Source of the DNA: JAPPLB01 sp965204095
GTDB lineage: Bacteria; Acidobacteriota; Terriglobia; Bryobacterales; UBA6623
Direction: 5' to 3'
Length of the DNA stretch: 64,000 nucleotides
NCBI GenBank assembly: GCA_965204095.1
Contig: OZ241991.1
Coordinates: 3,100,001 to 3,164,000, forward strand
Shown piece by piece: positions 25,438 through 33,039 of the stretch (position 1 is its first letter; each line of letters opens with the position of its first letter). The notes below the pieces were generated by a model, which ran no database searches, was not told where the DNA came from, and saw only the letters and a program-made list of their open reading frames with translations. The position numbers were made by a program, and so were the translations under genes.

Positions 25438-26530
25438 TTGAGTCTCGCATAATATCCCGTCAATCGAAGCAAAGAGAAGACTGTTTCCAAAAGGCCGTGA
25501 CCAAGCGCGGTTTGCGTTGCATGCGGCGCAGCGCCCGGCGGGCACGACGGCTCAGCTGTCCATAGTCTTTGGGACAAACATTGGGCAGTTCGTGCTGCTT
25601 CCAGTACGACCAGATGTATTCCACCGGATTCAACTCCGGCGCATACGCCGGCAAGTATTCCGTCACGATGTGGCCCTCGGAGAGTTCGATGAACTCCCGC
25701 ACCAGGCGGCCGCGGTGGGCCGACAGCCGGTCCCAGATGATCAACAACGGTTTGTCGATCTGACGCACGAGCGCTTTGAGAAAGTCGATCACCTCGGCTT
25801 GTCGGATCGCGCCGGGATAGAGCCGGAAGTAGAAGTTGCGCAACGTCAGCCCGGCTGAGACGGAAAGCTTCTGCCAGTTGAAGTTGAACTGCAGCACGGG
25901 CGTCTTCCCGCGCGGCGCCCAACTACGGCAGCGGTGCGGTTTCTGACTCAATCCGCTTTCGTCGATGAAGACCAGTGTGCGGCCTTCGGTGCGGGCTTTT
26001 TTTTTAGGTCCGGCCAAGTCGTGCGCTTCCAGGTGCGGATGGCCTCCTCGTTGCGCTCGCGCGCCTGGCCGACCGGGCGTTGCGGGCTCCAGCCCAGCCC
26101 CCGCAGGACCTTCCAGACGTGCCCTTCGTGGTAGTCGACCCCGAACTCGTCCCGGATCAGGCGAGCCACCCGCGGGCAAGTCCACAGCGGCGTGGGGAAG
26201 CCGTGCGCTTCGGGACCTTCGAGCAACAACGCCGTCAAGCGTTCCCGTTGCGCGGCGTCCAGCAGCGGCTTGCGTCCGGCGCGCCCGGCGCGCCGCAGCG
26301 CAGCAGCACCCTGTTGCAGATATTGCCGCCGCCAGACACTGACCGTTTGCCGCGCCACCTTCAGCCGCCGAGCCGTTTCCGACTGATTCAGACCTCGGTC
26401 AAGCAGCCGCATGGCCTCGAAACGGCGCTTCTCCAGCGCCTCAAAATCCCGCTTCACTCCTTTGGGGTTGCCCATACCTATTAGATGCTACAAACCACTC
26501 AAAGGAGTCATAATATTTTGCGGGACTCAA
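25438..26530 (-). mobile_element. IS630-family insertion sequence
   Basis: 1093 bp bounded by inverted repeats TTGAGTCTCGCATAATAT (25438-25455) and, on the other strand, TTGAGTCCCGCAAAATAT (26513-26530), two mismatches in 18. It is flanked by TA on both sides (25436-25437, 26531-26532), the usual IS630/mariner target duplication. It sits inside the right terminal inverted repeat of the IS4-family element. Ends look intact, so it may still be active. Confidence 0.88.
25460..26475 (-). CDS. IS630-family transposase made by -1 frameshifting
   Basis: Two overlapping frames. The first (26475 to 25948) starts MGNPKGVKRDFEALEKRRFE and holds the helix-turn-helix part (LNQSETARRLKVARQTVSVW, a second winged helix). 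The second (ending at 25460) holds the DDE part: Asp in LVFIDESGLSQ, Asp in LIIWDRLSAHRG and Glu in PELNPVEYIWSYWK. They join at a run of nine A (complement of 25997-26005) containing A-AAA-AAG in the first frame. A -1 slip there yields WPDLKKK-ARTEGRTLVFIDE, a continuous transposase of about 338 residues. Programmed frameshifting at such A runs is known in IS elements. That it occurs here is inferred. Confidence 0.85.
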
Positions 26531-26661
26531 TAAGTGAAGAGTATTGAGGCTAGGCGCCGTTCGTTGTCGAATGAGGCAGTCGGACAGAAGATTTCATGGC
26601 TTGATGGTGACTCTCCTCTTGTCCATAGGGTCATCAAAGCAGTGATACAATTGCAGCTAGG

Positions 26662-29190
26662 ATGCGTGCTCTTGCTTTTTCGGCATTTGCCTCGCTTGCC
26701 TTTCTGGGCCCACTAGGCGCTCAAGAATTGTCGCCGGAGGCGAAACGGTTCTTCGAGGAAAAAGTGCGGCCTGTGCTGCACGCGAAGTGCTTGCTCTGTC
26801 ACAACGACACAGCAAAGATGAGCGGGCTTTCACTCGGCAGACGGGAGAGCACGCTACAGGGCGGCATGCGTGGCCCCGCGGTAGCGCCGGGCGACCCGGA
26901 AAACAGCCTGCTGGTCCATGCGGTTCGGTACAGCGGCGATTTGAAGATGCCCCCGACGGGTAAGCTGCCGCAAGCCGAGATCGACGCTTTGACCCGCTGG
27001 GTGGAAATGGGATTGCCGTGGCAGGAGGCGGACGTTGCGGACGCCCCCAAGGCGGGAGCTGGTCACTGGGCTTTTCAGGCTATCGAGAAACCGGAGCCGA
27101 CGAGGGTCAACAACACAGGCCGGGTTCGCAACCCGATCGACAACTTCATCCTGGCGCGCCTGGAAAAGGAAGGTATCGAACCGTCTCCGGAAGCTGATCG
27201 AGAGACGCTGATCCGGCGGGTCAGTCTCGACCTGACCGGACTCACTCCTTCACCCCACGAGATCGACGATTTCGTCAACGATCCGAGTCCGGAAGCCTAC
27301 GAGAAACTCGTCGAGCGCTTGCTGTCATCCCCCCACTATGGTGAGCGTTGGGGGCGTCACTGGCTTGATCTGGCGCGATATGCCGACACCAATGGCTACA
27401 ACATCGACGGCCCCCGCGAGATCTGGATGTATCGCGATTGGGTGATCAACGCGGTGAACGACGACATGCCGTTCGATCAGTTCACGATCGAGCAAATCGC
27501 CGGCGATCTGTTGCCGAATCCGACCGAGCAGCAGATCGTGGCTACGGGGTTTCATCGCAATACACTGCTCAACCTGGAAGGAGGCATCGACTTCGAGCAA
27601 TACCGCGTGGAGGCCGTTGTCGACCGAGTCTCCACGACCGGGGCCGGATTCCTGGGGTTGACGCTGGGCTGCGCCCGCTGCCATTCCCACAAGTACGACC
27701 CGATTTCGCAGAAAGAGTTCTACCAGATCTATGCCTTCTTCAACAACATCGATGAGCTGAGCGGCGAGTTTAAAGATGCTGCGGGCCGTGCACGGGCTCA
27801 TGAGCCGATCCTCGAGTTCGGCCAGCCTGAGGAGTTCAGCCGCCGCGACGCCGCGAGGCATCAGATCAAGCTGCTCGAGCAGGAACTGAAGGAATACGAG
27901 AAGTCGATCGAAGAAGGGCAGACGGCTTGGGAAGCCTCACTCACAGAAGAGCAGCTCGAGGAGATGGGCCCACGTGTCAGGGAAGTGCTGGTTGTTCCTG
28001 CGAACGAGCGGAATGAACAACAGCAGCGCGCCGCCCTGGACGCATTCAAGCAGGCGGATCCGGGCTGGTCGGCTCGCAGCAAGGGAATCGACGCCTTGCG
28101 AAAGGCCGAGCCCAAACTCGAGAGCACACTCGTGATGCGCGAGCTGGCAAAGCCTCGCGAGGCGTATATCCACCTTGGAGGAGATTTCCTCCGCAAGGGC
28201 GAAACGGTGGAGCCGGGCACTCTCGCAGTGCTACCGCCCTTGAAGGCCGAGGGTCGGACGAACCGCCTTGATTTCGCTCGCTGGCTCGTCGACCCCGAGA
28301 ACCCTCTGACGCCGCGCGTCACGGTAAACCGCATATGGCAACAGTATTTCGGCCGCGGCATCGTCCGTACCGAAAACGATTTCGGGAGCCAGGGTTCCCC
28401 TCCATCTCATCCGGAGCTTCTCGATTGGCTGGCATCGGAATTCATCACGAGCGGCTGGAGCATGAAGGCGATACATCGGCTGGTTGTGAATTCCGGCAGC
28501 TATCGGCAATCGTCCGCTATGAGGCCGGAATTGCTGGAGTTAGACCCGGACAATCAACTCCTGGCAAGGCAATCCCGCCTGCGTCTCGAAGCCGAGATCA
28601 TCCGAGACGCAGCCCTTTCGGCGAGCGGTCTGCTGTCGTCCGCCATCGGAGGCCCCAGCGTATTTCCGCCGCAACCGGCCGGTGCGGGACGAGTGACCCA
28701 AGTCAATCGCAAATGGGAAGCGGACATCGGCCCCAATCGCTTCCGACGAGGTCTCTACACGTACTTCCGGCGTTCCGCGCCGCATCCGGGGTTGATCGTT
28801 TTCGACGGGCCGGACTCGATGATGACCTGCACGCGCCGCAATCGTTCGAACACGCCCCTGCAGGCTCTCACGCTTCTGAACGACGAAGCTCATGTCGAGT
28901 TTGCTCAGGCGCTGGCGCAGAGGGTTCTCAACGAGGCGTCCGAGTCCCGTGACGAGCGGCTGAATCATGCTTTCCGGTTGTCACTGGGACGTACGCCGAA
29001 AGCGAGTGAGCGGGAGCAACTCTCCCTCTTTCTGGCCAATCAACTCGACGAATTCCGCACTCACCCCGACGAGGCCGCGTCCGTACTTCCGATGGAAGTG
29101 GACGGGGGTGCAGACGTGCCGCTGCTCGCTGCCTGGGCATCGACGTCCAGAGTCTTGCTCAACCTCGACGAATTCATCACGAGAGAATAG
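26662..29190 (+). CDS. DUF1549/DUF1553 (PSCyt1-PSD1) protein
   Basis: 842 residues with a signal peptide (MRALAFSAFASLAFLGPLGA). A Planctomycete-type cytochrome-like domain carries CLLCHNDTAKMSG, but the heme His is present in only one CxxCH. It is followed by DUF1549 (YGERWGRHWLDLARYADTNG, then CARCHSHKYDPISQKEFY) and C-terminal DUF1553 (NRIWQQYFGRGIV, SQGSPPSHPELLDWLA, TPLQALTLLNDE). These large exported proteins are abundant in Planctomycetes and Solibacter. Their role is thought to be in polysaccharide use but is unproven. It usually pairs with a DUF1501 gene, but here the neighbour is an isomerase-like gene 56 bp downstream. The ATG has a weak ribosome binding site. Confidence 0.85.
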   Translation: MRALAFSAFASLAFLGPLGAQELSPEAKRFFEEKVRPVLHAKCLLCHNDTAKMSGLSLGRRESTLQGGMRGPAVAPGDPENSLLVHAVRYSGDLKMPPTGKLPQAEIDALTRWVEMGLPWQEADVADAPKAGAGHWAFQAIEKPEPTRVNNTGRVRNPIDNFILARLEKEGIEPSPEADRETLIRRVSLDLTGLTPSPHEIDDFVNDPSPEAYEKLVERLLSSPHYGERWGRHWLDLARYADTNGYNIDGPREIWMYRDWVINAVNDDMPFDQFTIEQIAGDLLPNPTEQQIVATGFHRNTLLNLEGGIDFEQYRVEAVVDRVSTTGAGFLGLTLGCARCHSHKYDPISQKEFYQIYAFFNNIDELSGEFKDAAGRARAHEPILEFGQPEEFSRRDAARHQIKLLEQELKEYEKSIEEGQTAWEASLTEEQLEEMGPRVREVLVVPANERNEQQQRAALDAFKQADPGWSARSKGIDALRKAEPKLESTLVMRELAKPREAYIHLGGDFLRKGETVEPGTLAVLPPLKAEGRTNRLDFARWLVDPENPLTPRVTVNRIWQQYFGRGIVRTENDFGSQGSPPSHPELLDWLASEFITSGWSMKAIHRLVVNSGSYRQSSAMRPELLELDPDNQLLARQSRLRLEAEIIRDAALSASGLLSSAIGGPSVFPPQPAGAGRVTQVNRKWEADIGPNRFRRGLYTYFRRSAPHPGLIVFDGPDSMMTCTRRNRSNTPLQALTLLNDEAHVEFAQALAQRVLNEASESRDERLNHAFRLSLGRTPKASEREQLSLFLANQLDEFRTHPDEAASVLPMEVDGGADVPLLAAWASTSRVLLNLDEFITRE

Positions 29191-29246
29191 CCGTTCGCCT
29201 CAGGCGCCCAGGATAGCCGCGCAACGCCGCGGCATCGTTGTGCATC

Positions 29247-30119
29247 ATGAAATCACCTGCTTCCGTCACACGCCGCACCCTGCTTCAGGCAGTGGCCCTC
29301 GGTGCTGCACGCGCGGGTTCGGCAGCGGCTGTCGAGGAGGAATGGGCCGTCAAGCCGGATGGCCCCGACTTCGGCGGCTTACGAGTCGGCCTCACAACTT
29401 TCAGCACCAGGGAGCTCACGCTCGATCAGACCATTGCTCTGCTCAAACAAACCGGCGTTCGAAATATCGCTCTGAAATATTTCCATTTGCCTCTGGACAG
29501 CACGAAAGAGGAACGCCGGCGGACCCTCCGGATGATCCACGATGCGGGCCTCACACTGGCGGGCTGCGGTGTGATCGGCCTGAGCGGTGACGAGAGGTCC
29601 GTCCGAGATCGCCTGGATTATGTGCAAGACATCGGTTCGCCCTCGGTCACCGTCACAACGACTGCCGAGCGGCTTGAGCAGCTCGACAGCATCATCAAGG
29701 ACTATGCGAATATCAAGATCGCCATCCACACTCACGGACCCGAAGACGACTTGAGTTATTGGCGCTGGTCGGCGGCCAGGATCATCGACAAGATTCGGCA
29801 TCTCGATTCCCGCATCGGCGTCTGTGTTGACGTAGGACATACTTTCCGTGTGCCCATCGATCCTGTCGCAGCGATTCACGCCTGCGGCGATCGGCTGTAT
29901 GATGTGCACCTCAAGGATCTGAAGGAAGCCAACCGGCGCCGACTCGATGTCCCCGTCGGTCGCGGCGTTGTCGATATACCCTCCATCATGCGCGCCCTAC
30001 GCGATGTGAACTACCGTCATCACGCCGCGCTGGAGTACGAGGCGGAGCCCGAAGCTCCCGAGTTCGGCATTGCCGAGAGTTTCGGTTACTTGCGGGGACT
30101 TCTGTATCCGAGGACCTGA
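29247..30119 (+). CDS. Exported sugar phosphate isomerase/epimerase-like TIM barrel protein
   Basis: 290 residues. A twin-arginine leader (TRRTLLQAVALGAARAG) precedes an AP-endonuclease-2 type TIM barrel with candidate metal ligands in IAIHTHGPEDD, CVDVGHTF (His and Asp), VHLKDLK (His, Asp) and ALEYEAEPE (Glu). The family includes xylose isomerase-like and inositol catabolism enzymes. The substrate here cannot be told. It follows the DUF1549/DUF1553 gene closely and may share its transcript, consistent with a role in carbohydrate breakdown outside the cytoplasm. GTG 29238 three codons upstream is an alternative start. Confidence 0.82.
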   Translation: MKSPASVTRRTLLQAVALGAARAGSAAAVEEEWAVKPDGPDFGGLRVGLTTFSTRELTLDQTIALLKQTGVRNIALKYFHLPLDSTKEERRRTLRMIHDAGLTLAGCGVIGLSGDERSVRDRLDYVQDIGSPSVTVTTTAERLEQLDSIIKDYANIKIAIHTHGPEDDLSYWRWSAARIIDKIRHLDSRIGVCVDVGHTFRVPIDPVAAIHACGDRLYDVHLKDLKEANRRRLDVPVGRGVVDIPSIMRALRDVNYRHHAALEYEAEPEAPEFGIAESFGYLRGLLYPRT

Positions 30120-30321
30120 TCGTATACCCCTCATGGGTAAACCCTCGAGACTGACTGCGACAGTGCTCCGGAAGAGACCGGCGTCGCGGATCTAAGCCCG
30201 AACTCTTCCTGACATCCGCTCCATCCGACGCTGGATGAATGCGACCCTACCTCCTGGAAATCACGGAAATCAGCCGGCCAGATCCCTTACAGAGGGGATG
30301 AAAAAAACCAGACCTGCCTGC

Positions 30322-30482
30322 TAGCCTGCATGTCTCACCACGTGGCGAGGCGAAGTGCGTGAGAGGGCCGCCAGGACGAGGCGCAAGCCGGGCGGAGGAA
30401 AAAGGCGCGAGCCGCTTGGCGCGCACAACACGGCCTTGAAGAGGTTTTTCACGAATCACGAGACACGAATCACGGCCTTTTA
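30322..30482 (+). repeat. Palindromic intergenic element, copy G (right end lost)
   Basis: The left terminus TAGCCTGCATGTCTCACCAC is intact. The body follows the long variant of copy B (gcaagccgggcggagg, then acacggccttgaagaggt and cacgaatc words). After cacggccttttatg the sequence departs into an unrelated terminator repeat, so the right inverted end is missing. It begins the non-coding repeat tract that reaches to 31566. Confidence 0.8.
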
Positions 30483-30493
30483 TGCTTTTCACG

Positions 30494-30541
30494 TGGCTCG
30501 AACGGTACACGGTGGTACTGAAGCCCTTCAGTCTTTTTTTT
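30494..30541 (+). repeat. Direct repeat with terminator, first copy
   Basis: About 48 bp beginning tggctcgaacggtacac. It is repeated with one mismatch at 30862-30909. Its right half is a terminator: stem actgaa/ttcagt (30517-30522 with 30527-30532), four-base loop, then a C and nine T. No gene ends immediately upstream, so it may have travelled with other repeats. Confidence 0.8.
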
Positions 30542-30670
30542 GCCGCCCGGCTTGCTTAGCATGAAGATCATGGCTCCTGATCAAGGCCTGGATTCGTTCC
30601 CTGCGAGCGCCTGCGAAGTAAAATCCTTCCCGCTTCAGATCGTCTTGTTCGGGCGCGTTCCCTGCAAAGG

Positions 30671-30720
30671 TTTCCCACCATTTCCCGGCATTTCCCACGA
30701 TTTCCCGGCATTTCCCAGGT
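30671..30720. repeat. Tandem array of 10-bp units (TTTCCCxxxx)
   Basis: Five consecutive 10-bp units, each starting TTTCCC (followed by acca, ggca, acga, ggca and aggt). The period is close to one helical turn. No coding potential. Immediately right of it is a run of ten C. Confidence 0.85.
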
Positions 30721-30861
30721 ACCCCCCCCCGCGCATCAAGTGCCCCGGATGCGAAGCAAAGTTCCGGGCGCGCCTCGAGTCTGGCCGAGCCGGAGCCTCA
30801 CGAACCTCGTACAGCCGTCCCCTCTCCCGCTGGCAGAGGGTAGGAGTGAGGGTGCGGAGCA

Positions 30862-30909
30862 TGGCTCGAACGGTACACAGTGGTACTGAAGCCCTTCAGT
30901 CTTTTTTTT
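30862..30909 (+). repeat. Direct repeat with terminator, second copy
   Basis: Nearly identical to 30494-30541. The stem actgaa/ttcagt at 30885-30890 and 30895-30900 is followed by a C and eight T. In both copies the sequence after the T tract also stays related (ccgcccgg against ccgccccgg), so the duplicated unit extends slightly further. Confidence 0.8.
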
Positions 30910-30986
30910 CCGCCCCGGCCTGGATAGCATGGCGTAGAGAGGAGAAAACACTGCCCTGCTTTCGCATCAGGCAGCAAGGAGAATAC

Positions 30987-31123
30987 GTGCGAAACACGAG
31001 ACGCGAATCACGAATCACGGCCTTTACGGTTCAGCGGTCGTCAGGTATTTCTTCTGGAGCGAACCAGGCCCCCTCCCCCGGTTTGCACGAATCACGAAAC
31101 ACGAGACACGAAACACGGCTTTT
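30987..31123. repeat. Clusters of 7-bp words (cacgaat, cacgaaa, cacgaga)
   Basis: Two runs, about 30987-31019 and 31087-31121, built of 7-bp words of the form cacgaNN. The same words occur inside repeat copies B and G. Between them is unrelated sequence (31023-31086) in which no gene is seen. Confidence 0.7.
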
Positions 31124-31188
31124 TCCGGTTCACCGTGGGTGCGAAAGGGTCGCACCACAAAAAACCGCCGCCCAGTCACTGTTTTCCA

Positions 31189-31238
31189 GTTCACCATTGT
31201 TCACGATTGTTCGCTATGGTTCGCCATTGTTCGGCAAA
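31189..31238. repeat. Tandem array of 10-bp units (GTTCxxxxxx)
   Basis: Four to five 10-bp units beginning GTTC (gttcaccatt, gttcacgatt, gttcgctatg, gttcgccatt, then gttcggcaaa). Same period as the array at 30671 but a different unit. No gene is seen from 30120 to 31632 apart from these repeats and copies G and H. Confidence 0.75.
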
Positions 31239-31359
31239 AAAATATTGCCCGGCGCCAGTGTGCTTGCCGCGTCAGCCGTTCCCGGCCGGCCTCACGACAA
31301 GCGCCGTTGGCCGCGCAGTTCCCGTCGCCCTCCGAACTGCTTCCGTCGAGGGAAACGCC

Positions 31360-31566
31360 TGGCCTACATTTCTCACCACGCGGCGAGGCGAAGTGCGTGA
31401 GAGGGCCGTCAGGACTAGGCGCAAGCCGGGCGGAGGGAAAAGGAGCGAGCCGCTTGGCGCGCACAGGCGTACTTGAACAGTACGTCGAGCACGGCAAGCA
31501 AGCGCAACGAAGTCCTGGCGGTCGTATCGTGTGCTTCGACCGTCGGGTGGTGAGAAAGGCAGGCTA
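31360..31566 (+). repeat. Palindromic intergenic element, copy H
   Basis: 207 bp. Left end tggcctacattt (three mismatches), right end gtgagaaaggcaggcta (one mismatch). It contains the gcaagccgggcggagg insert of the long variant but keeps the family right half. It is the last copy. None is seen between 31567 and 64000. Confidence 0.9.
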
Positions 31567-31632
31567 GGTGTGGTATCTTGGCGATTCGTGTCGAACCCGG
31601 CAGGTTCGATAGCCAGCTAGAGGGAAGGTCGG

Positions 31633-32988
31633 TTGGAGCAACGTGCACACTGGGGTTCAAGGCTAGGGTTTATCCTGGCTGCCGCAGGTTCCGCCGTGGG
31701 CCTCGGCAACATCTGGAAGTTCCCCTACATCACGGGTGAAAACGGCGGCGGTGCATTCGTCCTCGTATATTTGCTTTGTGTAGCCCTGGTCGGGCTGCCG
31801 GTGATGGTGGCCGAAGTGCTGATCGGCCGAGCGACGCAAAGCTCGCCGGTACGAGCCTTCCGCAAGCTCGCGGGCGCGGGCAGCGGTTGGGTCGGCATGG
31901 GCTGGCTGGGAGTGGCCGCCTCGTTCGTCATCCTCTCTTTCTATTCGGTCGTGGCCGGCTGGGCCCTCCACTATACCTATCTCTCCTTGACGGGCTCTCT
32001 CGTCGACCTCGAGCCGGGGCAGTTCGAGCCGTTGTTCCAATCCGCGTTCTCGTCCCCGACTCTGAATATCGGCTGGCACGCAGTCTTCATGGCACTCACG
32101 ATGGCGGTCGTGCTCGGGGGCGTCTCCAAGGGGGTCGAGCGCTGGTCGCGCATCCTGATGCCGGGCCTGTTGCTCATGATGCTGATCTTGCTCGTCAACG
32201 GACTCACCCTGGACGGCTTCGGCAAGGCTGTGGATTTCATGTTCGGCTTTCGAACCGACAAGCTGACGACATCCGGTGCATTGCATGCGCTGGGCCAAGC
32301 CTTCTTCAGCTTGAGTCTTGGCATGGGCTCCATGCTGACCTATGGCAGCTACCTCCGCAGAAACGATGACATCATGGGCGCTTCGATCACGATTACAGTG
32401 CTCGACACGGCCATCGCGATCGCGGCTTCGATGATTCTCTTCCCGCTCTTGTTTACGCAAAACATGGAAGCGGCTCAAGGTCCCGGGCTAGTGTTCATCA
32501 GCATCCCGATAGCCTTCGCGGAAATGCCGGGCGGCGCGTTCCTGGCTCCGGTTTTCTTCGGGCTGCTGGTTTTCGCGGCTCTCACAAGCGCGATCGCGAT
32601 GCTCGAAGTCACGACATCGTCATTCATCGATGTCCAGAACTGGACGCGCAAGAAAGCGACACTGTTCGCCGGAGGTCTGATCTTCGTGATCGGCATTCCC
32701 TCGGCATTGAGCGGCGGCACGGACTTGTTCGGTGCGGATCTCGCGGCGACGATCGGCAAGAACTGGTTCGACTTCTTCGACTATTTGGCGAGCAACTTGA
32801 TGTTGCCGCTCGGCGGTCTCGGCATCGCCGTCTACACGGCGTGGCGCATGAACGAAGCGATCCGGCACGATCACTTTCTCGCGGGCTCGAAACTCCAGGT
32901 CTTCTATAAGGCTTGGCTTTTTCTGCTGAAGTTCCTGGTGCCCGTCGGCATCATTCTGGTCTTCCTACAGGCAGTTGGCCTGATTTAG
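31633..32988 (+). CDS. Sodium-dependent transporter, NSS/SNF family
   Basis: A 451-residue integral membrane symporter that imports amino acids or related amines with Na+ across the inner membrane. TM1 holds the family hallmark AAAGSAVGLGNIWKFPY, whose unwound centre binds Na+ and substrate. GGGAFVLVYLLCVALVGLPV and SLGMGSMLTYGSYL (TM6 region) also fit. About 11-12 helices can be drawn, a normal length for bacterial NSS members. The start is TTG at 31633 preceded by gagggaagg. Repeat copy H ends 66 bp upstream, so the promoter must lie in that gap or in the repeat. Confidence 0.92.
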   Translation: MEQRAHWGSRLGFILAAAGSAVGLGNIWKFPYITGENGGGAFVLVYLLCVALVGLPVMVAEVLIGRATQSSPVRAFRKLAGAGSGWVGMGWLGVAASFVILSFYSVVAGWALHYTYLSLTGSLVDLEPGQFEPLFQSAFSSPTLNIGWHAVFMALTMAVVLGGVSKGVERWSRILMPGLLLMMLILLVNGLTLDGFGKAVDFMFGFRTDKLTTSGALHALGQAFFSLSLGMGSMLTYGSYLRRNDDIMGASITITVLDTAIAIAASMILFPLLFTQNMEAAQGPGLVFISIPIAFAEMPGGAFLAPVFFGLLVFAALTSAIAMLEVTTSSFIDVQNWTRKKATLFAGGLIFVIGIPSALSGGTDLFGADLAATIGKNWFDFFDYLASNLMLPLGGLGIAVYTAWRMNEAIRHDHFLAGSKLQVFYKAWLFLLKFLVPVGIILVFLQAVGLI

Positions 32989-33039
32989 CCAGTTATCGAC
33001 TCGACGGACTGCCTGATCGAGTGCTGCTGGGGCAAGATT

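Larger units (their letters stand above)
23994..26546 (+). mobile_element. IS4-family insertion sequence interrupted by an IS630-family element
   Basis: Terminal inverted repeats CAATACTCTTAACTTAA (23994-24010) and, on the complement of the right end, CAATACTCTTCACTTA (26531-26546) differ at one position. The element is flanked by the direct repeat AGGCTAGGCG (23984-23993 and 26547-26556), a 10-bp target duplication in the range known for IS4. Subtracting the inserted IS630-type element and its duplicated TA leaves about 1458 bp, a normal IS4 size. It is probably dead: the transposase is frameshifted and the right terminus was split by the second element. Confidence 0.88.

Noticed and set aside
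24891..25922. Long minus-strand ORF spanning the 3' half of the IS4 transposase and the IS630 3' end
   Set aside because: It crosses the boundary of two nested insertion sequences and overlaps verified catalytic domains on other frames.
25438..26530. IS630-family element as the source of the palindromic repeats
   Set aside because: Its termini (TTGAGTC...) differ from the repeat termini (TAGCCTGCATTT...).
30671..31238. CRISPR-like array
   Set aside because: The units are 10 bp without spacers and there are no cas genes.
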